A program made the translations under genes and the position numbers. Positions 11,331 through 22,755 of a stretch of DNA of 64,000 nucleotides are shown one piece after another (within the stretch, counting starts at the first letter, position 1; every line of letters begins with the position of its first letter). Source of the stretch: Crocodylus rhombifer (Eukaryota; Chordata; Crocodylia; Crocodylidae); contig JAVSML010001076.1 of NCBI GenBank assembly GCA_038503035.1, positions 158,827 to 222,826 on the forward strand, read 5' to 3'. Under the pieces are notes generated by a model. That model worked only from the letters and a program-made list of their open reading frames with translations. It was not told the origin of the DNA and searched no databases.

Positions 11331-11594
11331 ACATCAGTGGAAGTGGATAGCATGCCATATGAACATAGGAATCTGTGACAGCACAAGCAATCCCAAGTTA
11401 CCCAAGGGTGCATGGCATTGTGCTGAACTGGGCCAGGCTGGGCCCACATGATATAACACAGGCAGCACCAGATACCGGGCACCTAAAGCTGATCTCCGTT
11501 GCCCAATGCAACACCGGGGGCGGGGAGGGGACTGTGCCAGGAGGCCCCAAGTGCCCCAATGGCCGCTGCTGCTGTGGGTGAGCTGTGGGTGCCA

Positions 11595-11712
11595 TGTAGT
11601 GGGGGGGGGCATGTGGGCTGTGTAGGGGGCTAAGGCTGTGCGGGGAGGGCATATGGGCCCTGCGGGGTGGTCATGTGGGCCCTGTGAGGCGGGGATGTGG
11701 CCCTGCAGGGGA
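11595..11712. repeat. G-rich minisatellite-like tract
   Basis: Units of about 22-26 bases built on 'GGGCATGTGGGCCCTG' recur about five times with changes. One run of nine G is present near 11601. Frames on both strands here are composition artefacts. Confidence 0.6.
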
Positions 11713-11754
11713 GGCAGTCCAAGTGTTGTGTTGGGGGGCAGGAGACCCACCCCA

Positions 11755-11932
11755 CCTGAGAAGCCCTTTCACACAGTCCCCCCAATCCCCCCCAGACCCA
11801 CCCACACCCCCCACACTCCCCACATCCCTCCACACCCACCCACACACCCATCCATATCCCCCCAAACCCCTTCCCACTCTCATCCTGCAAACTCCACATC
11901 CCCCCATCACACACACATTGTGCCCAGCTGCC
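11755..11932. repeat. C/A-rich strand-asymmetric tract
   Basis: The plus strand consists of CCCAC, CCACA and CCCCCA steps with almost no G. It directly follows the G-rich minisatellite, so G moves from the plus strand to the minus strand within about 100 bases. Confidence 0.7.
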
Positions 11933-12145
11933 AGACAGGATGAGACTGCAGAGATCACTATCCCCACATCCTAGTTAGTGAAGAGGTCAGGAGGAGCTCT
12001 AATTGTTCTATGATAAGAAAACCAAAAGCAAACATCAAAACATAGATATTTAAAATGTATTTTATTATGATGATATAGTCACTGGTAGGCTTCCAAATTT
12101 CTTGAAGATAATAAATATATCAATATAACATTGCTTAACTGATCT

Positions 12146-12153
12146 CTCTTTCC

Positions 12154-12193
<40 letters not shown>

Positions 12194-12236
12194 GAATCTA
12201 TATAAATACAGATATATAGAGAGAGATACTATATAT
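12146..12236. repeat. Compound microsatellite (TC)n(TA)n
   Basis: A run of TC dinucleotides passes straight into a run of TA dinucleotides, followed by interrupted ATATAGAGAGAG. The second part is roughly the reverse complement of the first, so the region can fold on itself. Confidence 0.9.
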
Positions 12237-12339
12237 AGTCTTGTGTTTTAATTGCGGAAGAACATGGATTTTGGGGAATTTCAAAGAGTGAATTTCAGAT
12301 TCTTTTTATCAGAGATTTTGCACTTTTTAAATAGGGAAC

Positions 12340-12722
12340 ACCAGGATTCCTGCTAGTGAGGCAAGTGGCAGGACCCAGGCAGAAGTGTCTGCTTAGGGCC
12401 GGCACTTGGGACCCAGTTGGGGGTAGCTGACCTTCTTGCCACTTGGGGCCAGGAGGATGTGCTCTGACAATTCAAAGCAGGCCATCACACTGAGAACATG
12501 AGGACCCTGGGGGGAGGGGGTCACAGGTCCTGGCCCCAGGTTCTAGCTCTCCCTGGCTGCAGATCCAGGAGAAGCCAGGCAGGGTTATTTTGCCCCAAGT
12601 GGCACACCTTTCCCCACACCAAAGTGCATGTGCACTGAGGCAAAAATCCTGGGCTCAAATTTGTGCCGCTCCTATTTGAGCTGCTGCAAGATCACTTGCC
12701 TGCATGTGTGAACATGCCCACA
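12340..12722 (-). repeat. Family D, inverted shorter copy
   Basis: In reverse complement this matches the ends of 1112-1875: the 'GCAGCAGCTCAAATAG' block, the 'CCACTTGGGGCAAAATAA' block and the 'AGCAGGAATCCTGGTGTTCC' end. It lacks the central 400 bases of the longer copy. Confidence 0.65.
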
Positions 12723-13418
12723 GAGGCTTTTTCACGAAAAATTATGTGATTTAGTAAACTCTTTCTTAAGATCTCTCCAAGTTCTATTAACTTCTTGCTG
12801 TCTCAGATTATTCTAGATATGTTATTCTATTGAACTCTGAATAAAAATTGGCTTCTGTTAGTGTAGAACTGGTCTCAGAGACATCCAGGTGCATGAGCAT
12901 TTACTTCAGTAATAATGTTTCCTAAACACTCTGTATGTCTACCAGGGTTTTTCTTATTCAGATACATATTTTTCACTAGGAACACTTTGTAACTGATAAT
13001 AGGCTTTCAATTTGCATTTCTTCTCAGTGCATACACTATAGAAAGTAAATTTAGCACTTACAAGGAAAAGATAACAATACATTAGAATAATGGTAAACAT
13101 CTTCCTTCTGGCTGAGATTGTGATTGTCAGTTGACCTAAATTCACAGCCTAGGCAGTCTGAGTTCTAAAAATATGCAGACCCTGAGAAATCTACAGCAAA
13201 GATATCCCTGTAGCAATGGGAGGGAGAAAGTTCTGCAAACAGCAATGCTCAGAGAAAAAATAGGGCTTTCTGAATTGTCTGATTTTTAGTCCCTCATCTC
13301 ACAGGAAACAGCTAAAGAAAATAGAAACACTCACGTTAGAGAAGTAATGTGATAAGAGAGCAAGGAGATGAGACTCCAGTGGGAAATAAGCAAAAAACAA
13401 ATGCAAATAGCAGATGCC
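12723..13418. other. No gene seen
   Basis: AT-rich sequence up to the Penelope-like insertion. Small frames have no domains. Confidence 0.45.
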
Positions 13419-13431
13419 AGTAACAAACGTT

Positions 13432-14678
13432 CAGGAGTGTTGGTTGTAGCTGTGTTGGTCTAAGGGCATAGGCAAACAAAGTTCTTTGGGTAAATCCAAT
13501 ATAATTTATTAGACTAACCAAAATAATTAGAAAAAATTATTCTTTGCAAGCTTTTGGGTACAAATGCTTTTAGTCATGCAGAGGAAGCATCAAGTGACTA
13601 ATGGTTACATAACTAATGGTGTGTGATTCATGGGGCTTTTCTTTTTGTACTGCAGTGATTCCACATGAATTGCATACCATTAGTTATGACATGCCGTCCT
13701 TCCCTGGAACAAATATGGAAAATCCTCAAACAATACATACTAAAAGATGACCCAGTTCTTAAAGAGTTCTTTCCAGAACCACCCATCCTAGCCTTCAAAC
13801 AAGCACTGAACCTCACCAACCTCATCAGGAGCAGTAAACTTCCTATGGCCCAAAGCACACCAAATGGTTCTATATCATGCCAGGACAAAAACTGTACAAC
13901 CTGCCAACACATCACCACACTCACAACCACTACACCCCACAACAGAACCATTATCATTCCTGGATCTTACAGCTGCACCTCCAGAAATGTAATATATCTC
14001 ATCCAGTGCACCAAATGCTGTGATGGAAAATATGTCGGAGAAATCAAACAACTGTGCACCAGAATGAACGCACACAGAAAATCTACCAAAGACAAAAAAC
14101 ATCCATTGACCTGTGGGGGGTCACACTTCTCATAAGACAACAACTGTCTCTCCGAACTCTCAATCCTAATCCTCAACGGGAATTTAAAAAACACCTCTTG
14201 TAGATAAGGCTACCAATTTCACTTCATAAATCTACTGGATACAAAAAATCATGGACTAAATATAGACATTGGATTTATGACACATTATAACCTGCCTGAT
14301 ATCTGATAACCTCAGGTAACCGATTTGCATTTTACCAGCTACTTTCTATCACCAGGTCAACATTCTGCCTCCCTGCCCCCCCATCCCACCTACGTGTCTC
14401 ACACCTAGTGTCTCCCATTCTCTCTGCTCCTCACTGCCACACATTTGCATTTTCACAGACCTGCATTTTGCATATTCGCTTCTATTCTTCCCAGGAGAGC
14501 ACACAAAATACCAGACTCTCCCTATGCCTGAAGAAGCATGTTTGTGCTCAAAAACTTGCAAAGAACAATCTTTCAAACTATTTAGTTGGTCTAATAAAAG
14601 ATACCACATTTACGGAAAGACCCAAAGAACCTTGTCTGCCTATGTCCTTAGACCAACATGGCTACAACCAACAACCCT
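13432..14678 (+). mobile_element. Penelope-like element with inverted terminal repeats
   Basis: The flanks AGTAACAAACGTT (13419-13431) and AGTAACAAACCTT (14679-14691) are a 13-base target duplication with one mismatch. The right end (about 14523-14675) is the 3' terminal repeat, with TTAGTTGGTCTAATAAAAGA, CTTTG and 'TTAGACCAACATGGCTACAA'. The left end (about 13440-13590) is the same sequence inverted, starting 'TTGTAGCTGTGTTGGTCTAA'. Between them is the C-terminal part of the single long gene. Terminal repeats in inverted orientation and 5' truncation are known for Penelope-like elements. Confidence 0.85.
13665..14280 (+). pseudogene. Penelope-like protein, GIY-YIG endonuclease part
   Basis: The frame 13665-14135 starts in the linker after reverse transcriptase ('PSLEQIWKILKQYI', 'LKEFFPEPPILAFKQ'). 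It then has a Cys-rich segment 'CQDKNCTTCQHI', then a GIY-YIG core: 'NVIYLIQCTKCCDGKYVGEI' supplies the IY and YVG strands, followed by an R-x4-H type helix 'TRMNAHR'. After the stop near 14135 the same reading continues damaged to about 14280, where 'GLNIDIGFMTHY' resembles the usual C-terminus. The reverse transcriptase is absent because of 5' truncation. A related copy is on the minus strand at 20637-22172. The enzyme of intact elements nicks target DNA for integration; this copy lacks polymerase and is broken. Confidence 0.85.
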
Positions 14679-14691
14679 AGTAACAAACCTT

Positions 14692-16390
14692 GTTGCTGCT
14701 AGAGCACCAATGGCTGGTTTGAATTAATATGAATGGGTTGCCACATTAAAAAATATACATGATTGGCCAACTGGTCCTAATTTATTCATTGTGCAGTCTT
14801 ATTGATTTTATTGGATTGTATTTGGGATACAAACCTGGGCAAATATAGCTACACTTTGTTTTAAATATGTATGAAAGGCGGGTCTAAGTATTTGCCCAAC
14901 ATGCTTAAAGAACAGTTTGCATCTGGAACAGTTTTACTTATTTTATACAGCAGCTAGAATGGAAAGGATCCATGATCAACACTGGGGCCTCTGAGGACTA
15001 ACAAAATAGAAATAAAAAATGGTTATGTGATGTGACTTGGTCAGAATAGAGAAGGAATTAAAGAATACCTTACCATGAAGGGGTCATCACTGGGAATTAT
15101 GTGTTAAACTTTACATAATTCAATGCAGTATACAAAGACTGAATGCATTGCAGCAATCTTCAAAAATATTAAAGAATAATGTGACATCTATGGAGAAACA
15201 CAAGGTCTGATCATATCTGGAAATGGTTTGCCTACTAACAATGACTTTAACAAAAAAAGATAATACAATTTATGGGAATCAAAGTTCAATTTGTTTATGG
15301 AAAACTAGAAATGAATGTGTCTAGAGGGTGTATTTTTCTTTCTTCTTTTATTTGTTCGTAATAGGAATGGGAAGGGGAGAGCTATAATAATTATAAATAT
15401 TCATCACCTTTTGTTATATAGACAAAACAGAAAGAACCTGTCACGTGAGAAGCCTGAGACTTGTACTAGCTGCTCACATTTCATCTTATTTCATCTTTCA
15501 GCAATGGGTAAATAACCAAGAGTCTAACATTAATAAAGGGACTCCCCTCCCTCCCTACCCTCCCCATCCCCACCCCAGAAAAAAGCTGAGAAAAATTGGA
15601 AAACAGCCCTGAATTAATTAATCTGAGAAAGTAAAACATGGAAGGTTATAACACTTGGGATATTATTAATGGTGTATGTGACAAATTCTTCTGACTTAGA
15701 AAAAATGAATTTGCTCAGTTGATGGTTTAAGAAAATAAATACCCAAGCCTCTACTTCTAATTCTTCATATTTATAAAAAGTAATCTAGATCCTGTTAAAT
15801 GCAAATCAGTTTTAAAGAAATCATCTGTCAGTTCAGAACATCTCTTTTTTGCAATTGACAAAATTAATTTGAGAATACATGACATTCTGCAATGAGTGTA
15901 AGATAAGCAGCTGCTTGTAGGCAGTTATTTCCCTGACTCCAATGAATTAATAATCATAGGTTTCTTACAGTGTACAGTAAATTATGTAAGCAATATTTTT
16001 TAATTATAGGAACAAACTAGAAATGACACACAAAGGATTTTAGATGTCAGCTATTGTGTAGACCTATATATCCAAGACCAAGGATCAATGCTATTGTAGG
16101 TCAGCAGCTATCTGTCAAACATTTCATCATTTTTATGAAGGAATGTTTGCTAATTCTGGAAAGATCTAGTTTGTTCATTAGTGAAAGTTTACGGTAGCAC
16201 CTGCATCTCAACCAAGTAAGCATTCCATATTCCTGAGATTTAATACTGAAGGACATGAGCATTGTCATCATTAATTAATTTTTAAATATAAACAGATATT
16301 GATTCAGTTCTCACCACTGCTTCATTATTACTGTACATGATGTGGAACTTTCCCCAGGGCCTGGACATACAGATCATTTACAGCAATGTA
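14692..16390. other. AT-rich DNA, no gene seen
   Basis: Nothing coding is recognisable. A C-rich run of CCCTCCCTACCC type lies at about 15541-15578. Confidence 0.5.
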
Positions 16391-17130
16391 GAATCATAGA
16401 ATCATAGAAGTCGGGTCGGAAGGGACCTTGTAGATCTTCAAGTCCGACCCCCCGCCTGGGCGGGAGAAAACCTGGGCTCAAATGACTCCAGCCAGGTAGG
16501 CATCAAGCCTCTTCTTAAAGACCCCCAGGGTAGAAGCCAGCACCACTTCCCTTGAAAGTTGGTTCCAGCTCCTAGCCGCCCTAACTGTGAAGTAGTTCTT
16601 ACGGATGTCTAATCTAAACCTACTCTCCAACAACTTGTGGCCATTATTCCTTGTTATGCCAGGGGGCACTAGGGGAAACAAGGTCTCTCCCAAACCCTTC
16701 TGGTCCCCCCAGTGAATGTATAGATGGTCACCAAGTCCCCCCTCAGCCTTCTCTTATGAAGCCTAAACAGGTTCAGGGCCCGCAGTCTCTCATTGTAGGG
16801 TCTGCCCTGTTGTCCCCAGATCATGCAAGTGGCCCTCCTCTGGACCCTCTCAATGTTGTCCACATCCCTCCTGAAGTGCAGCACCCAGAACTGGACGCAG
16901 TACTCCAGCTGTGGCCTGACCAGAGTCACACAGAGGGGGAGGATCACCTCCCTGGCTCTACTTGAGATACACCTGTGGATGCACGACAAGGTCCAGTTAG
17001 CCCTGCCAACCGTAACCTCGCATTGTCGGCCCATGTTCATCTTGGAGTCAATAATGACTCCAAGATCCCTTTCTGCCTCCATGCTCTCAAGAAGGGAGTA
17101 TCCCATCTTATAAGTGTGCTGTTGGTTACT
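16391..17130 (-). mobile_element. CR1 LINE, 5'-truncated
   Basis: The 3' end, at the left, has tandem octamers GAATCATA twice, followed by the CR1 3' untranslated phrase 'GGTCGGAAGGGACCTTGTAG'. Coding sequence follows on the minus strand. Similarity to the 63 kb copy stops near 17130, where the 5' truncation lies. Confidence 0.9.
16478..17106 (-). pseudogene. CR1 reverse transcriptase C-terminal relic
   Basis: Two overlapping minus-strand frames (17106-16669 and 16693-16478) together cover the last part of CR1 ORF2. Landmarks are 'ERDLGVIIDSKMNM', 'LVRPQLEYCVQFWVLHFRRD', 'RVQRRATCMI', 'KRRLRGDLVTIY' and the C-terminal 'RAARSWNQLSREVV' and 'TLGVFKKRLDAYLAGVI'. A frameshift near 16680-16690 separates them. 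The catalytic palm is not in this copy. Compared with the 63 kb CR1 the order is identical and the protein is easily aligned, so it is moderately young but dead. Confidence 0.9.
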
Positions 17131-20129
17131 ACTAATTAACCTTTACATCAGTGTGATAAAGAAACAAAAATGTGTACTGTAACTAATTTGAACTTGTAGA
17201 GAATTACCATAGGAAAAAATCAGGTGTAAAACAGTTGCTTGTCTGAGGTTTATGGGCAGAGTCTTGCTGTTTGTTCAAGGCAAACAAGGTGTAACTTGCT
17301 ACCTTATGATGAAATGCTGAATAGCCCTCTGTAAAGTCCCTTTCAAATATCTCCAGCTAGTGGAAATCCACCAGTTCCCTTGAAAGTATTCTGTAAGGAT
17401 TAGTCTCTCAATTTCTTTTTTAGGGAATTTTCCAATATTCCGCCTAATTTTTCCTTAATTTTGTACAGTTATTTCTAATACATTCCCATGTATCATGATA
17501 AATAATGGCTTTGACATTTAAATATTTGTAGACTATTACCCAATCATTTCTGTGGTAGTTTCGCCAAATGACACATACCTGATTCTTTTGATAACTTCTA
17601 TCTGTAGCTGAACAACAGCTGTAAGGAAATGCCTGTGCTTATGAAAGATCGGATTTACAGTACAGAAAAGAGCAGTCAACATTTAATTTCATGTGTGTCA
17701 ACTGTATGTCACAGTAGTATGCCTTCTGTTATCTGCTGCTCTTAGCACTTGTGTTAGTGAAGAAGTAAAATGCTTATGATGCATTCAAATAATCAGAACA
17801 AATATATGAGAGAGAAGATATTGATTTAGGTATAGCTTAAATCTACAGGTCCCTGTCAAGGTACTGACTTCTGAAGGGGTATGGAGAAATGTCATCCAAA
17901 AAAACCCCATGCAGCATTTTCCTTTTCCACAGAGCACTAAGATGTTTAATATAAGAATGTAATTCAAGGGCTTCTATCTGAAATTAAATTAAAGGCTCTT
18001 TTAAATTAAAATTAAGATAAAAATAAGTTTTGTAAGTTTGTAGAAAGCATTTCAGGGCAAATGTCATGGCATCACATGCTGACTCTCTCACCACAGTGAA
18101 TATTCAACACTGGTTATTTAAGCATTAAGATGGAGGTGTTTCAGTTGAATGTTAAATATTCATAAATAATCTTTGTCAAGTTAAGATGGGTTACCTGATG
18201 TCAGAGATAGATCAAAAATCAATTGGGTCAGAGTCATACCTGCTCTGATTAACATGATTTTCACTATAGATTATGCTGATTATTTTAAAATAGGCTTTAT
18301 CAGATTCATCATATGATTCAAATTTAGCTCCTGGAAACAGAATGGCAGCCAGGCTTGTTCTGACTCTGATATCAAAAGCCACCAAGAACCCAAACACTAG
18401 AAAAGTAGGTCATGTTGGCTGAGAAAGAGGGTTCCTATGAAGATCCTGGCAGAAATGAAAGAAGCCTTGTTCCTGAGGTAAAAATGTTGTGCTTCCTTAT
18501 ATTTGCACTCAGAGCATGAGACAAATATAATGAAGATATGTACAGTTCTACAGTATACATAGGACTCTACATTTCTTCTACAGACAGTTTGGTTTTCCTT
18601 TTTTTCTCCTTATATGAATTCCTGCTTTGTTTTAAAAAGGGTGGCAAACAATTGTTCTTGTAATTTATCAATCAAATATTGATAGCAACGAATAGGTATT
18701 CTGCTAAGCTCTTATCAATTTTCACAGGTCTCCTGATTTAGTTTTTTTTTAGAATGTCCTACTACTATAGAGACTTTATGAAACCAGTTTCCATGTTGCA
18801 AAAGCTCACTGCTTCAGTTCCCAAATGAAAATAGGCAAGCTCAAATACTACGGTGATGAGATCAGTATAAATACTTGGGCTGAAAACTTATCAAAGTACT
18901 TCTTACAACTCATCATACTATTTCAGTGATTTTAAAAATGCTATGATATTGTTTTTTGGTGCGAAATATGTGAAATAGGATAGTCCAGATGAGATGCTGC
19001 ATCTTTTCCTTTTTCCAGATCTTCCACTGCAACAGTTTCCTTCCAACTACTATGAAGTCAAAGAGCAAAAAGCTCACTGATAAATGTTCAGGTGTTTTAT
19101 TACCCAAAATGTAAAGAACATTTTGAAAAATGTATTCAATTTTTATCACCATGGTATTCTTTCCTAGATCTCTGGTTTTGAAACTATATTTTTGGTCTAG
19201 GTACAGATAAAAACCAACATTAATAAAATACCATGTTTCAGGGAAGTTTCCTAATTTTACAAGAAATAATCTGCTTTAAAGAATACTTTGTAGGCAATTT
19301 TCTTTCCAAGCGGTAAAAACTGCTTATCTTAGACATCTCAGTTGCCTGTTTTACCACTGATTACCTGACAAGTCCTAAATCTCATAAAAATTGCTACTTT
19401 CCCACTATTTACTTTGTGCAGCAAGGTTCTTTTTATGTGTGTTTATTTTAAACCTTTCTAATCATGGTATTTAAATGATTATTTCTTTTGACCAGCCTTA
19501 GTAATCCATTTTTAATTGGCTTTCTGAAAAGAAACCTAACTCCTCAGAGGTCATACCTCAGGTAACTTTGCTAGTTTTACAGTATTCTTAACTGATATTC
19601 TTTGGTCTTCATATTACAAAGGGTGCTTTACCATTCTCTGAAAGGCACTGTACTCTGCTTTAACAGTCTACAATGTCTTCACAGCTTTCTGTGTTTCAAA
19701 AAATATTTTAGACTTATCTTTTATTATTGTTTAAGAAAAGATGCTCACATTTTATATAAGACGACATTCTCTCATCAGTTGCAGTCATCTTTTCAAAGGC
19801 CTCTGTATTAAAGCAGCAGGGCAGTAAATGACCAGCACAGTTATCAGGTTGTTAATACATGCTTAAAGTATCATAAAAACTGAGATTTCTCTCTGTCATA
19901 TTAATATTAGCTCCAGTATAATCACCTTGTCCAAGGATGCAGAGCTGTTAGCATTCAAGTATTAGCAGTCACACTTTTCTGCTTCTGAACGCGTATAGTT
20001 GTATTACTATTTTTTTTTCTCCAAGAGTATACTATGTGTGTGTATAAAGTATACCATTTCAATAAATATGTACAAATAGAGAGAGAGGCAGTTAAATATG
20101 TTAGTCTGAAATTAGCTGTGATTTTTGTT
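17131..20129. other. 3 kb AT-rich DNA, nothing recognised
   Basis: The open frames (for example minus 18212-18397 and 18913-19152) have no domain, no flanking splice pattern that stands out, and ordinary AT-rich composition. No transposon end was recognised. Confidence 0.5.
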
Positions 20130-20636
20130 GTATGCCAGGAGAAGCATAGAGAGCAACACTAGAAGTTGTTTCTGGCATTCATTGACCAAAACAAGGCTTT
20201 TGACTCTATTAATCATGAATCCTTATGTAAGGTGCTGTCTAGTTTTGGTTGTCCACTGAAGTTCATCACTGAAGTTCATCCCTCAGGCTACTCCATGATG
20301 GGATGACCACCACAGTACTTTGCAATGGATCAGAGACAGAGCCATTGACCATCCATACTGGCGTCAAGCAGGACTGTGTCATTGCCTGAACCCTTTTCTC
20401 CATCTATCTTCCTGTGATTTTGATTCTCGTCAATAACTGCCTTCCTTCCAAAATTGGGGTTGAGATCAAATGGACAGTCAGCTATTCAACCTGAGGTGCC
20501 ACCACAGCAAAACAAAAAAAAGTTACCTAGATTGGCATCACCGAACTTCAGTGTGCTGACAGCTGTGTGATCCTGCCACACACTGAGGACAATCTGCAGT
20601 CCACCCTTGACCTTCTTTCAGGTGCCTATCATAACC
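20130..20636 (+). pseudogene. Non-CR1 LINE reverse transcriptase, palm relic
   Basis: Read across frameshifts, the translation shows 'FLAFIDQNKAFDSINHE', the first catalytic motif with D in a DxxKAFD context. It continues with 'VLSSFGCPLKFI', 'TVLCNGSETEPxTIHTGVKQG', and then sequence like the region before FADD, ending 'NLQSTLDLLSGAYHNL'. It is the stretch upstream of, and slightly overlapping, the relic at 4035-5098, so both probably derive from one LINE family. It is cut on the right by the Penelope-like element. Several stops and indels make it non-functional. Confidence 0.75.
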
Positions 20637-22172
20637 TGGCAGACAAGGGTCTTTGGATGAATCTGATATCTTTTATTAAACCAACTTAAATAGTTGGAGG
20701 AAAAAAATTTTAAGCAAGCTTTTGGCTTTATAAACCCTTCAGGCTGGGGAAGTTTCTGCAGTTGATGCGTGCTATTCTTGGATGGAATAAAAAGTAAAGA
20801 CGCCAGAGGCCTGGCTGGTAGGCATGCAAGATTGGAAGTCAGTGAAGATGTAGATTGAGGAGTCAATGGGTGAGAGACAGTCTGGGTGGGAGAAGGGGGA
20901 TGAATGTAGCAGTTAAATAGTGGAGAGGTACTTGGGGAGTCAGATGTCAGGCAGGTTATAATGTGTCATAAATCCAATGTCTATATTTAGTTCATAATGT
21001 TTTGTATCCAGGAGGTTGATGAAGTGAAGTTCATAGGCTCATCTCTGGGAAGTGTTTTGTAAATTTCCTTTGATGATTAGGACTAAGAGATTGGAGAGAG
21101 AGTGGTTTTCTTGTGAGAAATGCACCCCTACAGATAATTGGGTATTCTTGTCTTTGATAGATTTGTGGTGTGCATTCATTCTGGTGAACAGTTGTTGTTT
21201 GGTCTCTCCTACATATTTTCCATCAGGGCATTTGGTGGACTTGATGAGATATTACATTTCTGGAGGTGCATCTGTAAGATCTGGGAATGCTGATGGCTCT
21301 GTTCTGGGGTGTGGTAGTTGTGGGGGTGGTGGAGATGTGTTGGCAGGTTTTGCATTTCTTGTCATGGCATGGTCTGGATCCATTTGGTATGTTCTGGGCC
21401 TGAGGAAGTTTGTTTCTGGTGATGAGGTTAGCAAAGTTTGGTGCTTGTGTGAAGGCTAGGATAGATGGCTCTGAGAAGATCCCTTTAAGAAATGGGTCTC
21501 TTTCTACTTTGGGTTGCAATTTTTTGAGAATTTTCCATTAGGGTTTGAGGGAGGGGTGATATGTCATAACTAGTGGTGTTTGATTCATGGAGGGGTTTCT
21601 TTTGTACTGCAACAGTTCTTTACATGGTATCCGAGTGGCTCTTTCAAATGTGTGATCTATCTCTCTGAAGGAGTGTCCTTGTTGGGTGAAAAAGATTGGT
21701 CTTTTAAAGATTGGTGAAGTGGCAATCCCAGGTGTTCTCCTCAGTGCAAATTCGGTGGTATCTGAGGGCTTGGCTGTATATCACAGCTTTTTTGGTGTGT
21801 TTAGGGTGATTGCTGGTTCTGTGCAGATATGCATGTTGGTCTGTGGGTTTCTTGTATGACAAGGTGTGTATTTTATCATTGTAGGTACTGATCATCGTGT
21901 CTAAAAAGGAGATGTTGGTGCTGGTGTATTCAAGAGATCATCAGATGGAGGGATGTTGATTGCTGAATTTCTGATGGAATTCAATCAGAGATTGCAGGTT
22001 TTTAGTCCACATGATGAAGATGTCATCAATGTATCTTAAATATATTGATGGTGCAGTCCTTGAGGAATTCTTCTGCCAGGTGGATCATAAAAAGGTTGGC
22101 ATACTGTGGGGCCATTTTGGTGCCCATAGCTGTGCCTATGGTCTGGAGGAAGTGTTGGTTATTAAAAGTGAA
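20637..22172 (-). mobile_element. Penelope-like element, minus strand
   Basis: The left edge is the 3' terminal repeat in reverse: 'GCAGACAAGGGTCTTTGGAT', then 'ATCTTTTATTAAACCAACTT', then 'AGCAAGCTTTTGGCTTTATA'. The right edge is inside the reverse transcriptase, so the copy is 5'-truncated. It is longer than the 13.4 kb copy and includes part of the polymerase. Confidence 0.8.
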
Positions 22173-22208
22173 TTTGTTTTCATCCAAATCTACAAAAAAA
22201 CCCAACAA
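20970..22208 (-). pseudogene. Penelope-like reverse transcriptase and endonuclease relic
   Basis: Minus-strand pieces in gene order are as follows. Positions 22208-22026 hold the polymerase segment '[20 protein letters not shown]'. Positions 21895-21704 hold 'HTLSYKKPTDQHAYLH', 'SNHPKHTKKAVIYSQ' and 'LRYHRICTEE', the post-palm region. Positions 21519-21223 hold the linker, the Cys-rich 'CHDKKCKTCQHI' and the start of the GIY-YIG domain 'CTSRNVI'. Sequence continuing to about 20970 corresponds to the endonuclease C-terminus. Frameshifts lie between pieces, and the YIDD catalytic box region near 21990 is not cleanly readable. It is the same family as 13432-14678, where the corresponding linker and Cys-rich residues can be aligned by eye. 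Confidence 0.85.
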
Positions 22209-22376
22209 AGTTATAGGTATTTTAGTGATTCCCCTTTATAGCCTATGGCCAAATCACCGAATTGGCACCAAATCTTCAAATCTGATTTGGCTGAATCGTA
22301 TCAGGACAGTGCCTCGAATCACCAAATTGTATCACTGTCCCTCTGAATTGAATACTTACTGCATCACACAGGCCTA
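22173..22376 (+). mobile_element. hAT 3' end fragment, same family as 44093-46917
   Basis: The phrases 'AAAGTTATAxGTATTTxAGT', 'GATTCCCC', 'GGCxxAATCACC', 'GGACAGTG', 'GAATTGAATACTT' and the end 'CACAGGCCTA' follow the last 200 bases of the 44.1-46.9 kb hAT element in the same order. No left end of the element is present, because the sequence to the left is Penelope-like. Confidence 0.75.
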
Positions 22377-22755
22377 CTGCCCAGTTTACCCAGTCTTCAT
22401 AATCCCACTTCCTCATATTCCTTCTAGCCCTGTAAATCTTTCATATTTGACTGAGCAGTAAGACAATTTCACCAGGAGGAATATGAGATGCCTTCATTCT
22501 TGTTTATCCCATATTCTGGTCGTTAGGGAGATCTCTTGGGAAGTGAGAGATATTTGTTAAAACAGACAGCGGTTGAGTGAAATCTAGGACCCAGGTCTTG
22601 TACTTCATGGGTACCTAATAGGTAGACTAGGATACGACCATTAATGGCTTGGATACCTGAAGCACTACATAAATGTCATCCAGGTGCCTAAGATACAGAA
22701 TGGGATTTGGGATAATGTGTTTATCATTTAATATTTTGTCATGGAATATTTGGTA
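22377..22755. other. No gene or repeat recognised
   Basis: Short spacer between the hAT 3' end and the LTR retrotransposon. It contains no frame of interest. Confidence 0.45.

Noticed and set aside
11334..11974. Several overlapping frames of 70-140 codons on both strands
   Set aside because: They lie in a G-rich minisatellite and C/A tract. Proline/glycine/histidine-rich translations are what such composition gives.
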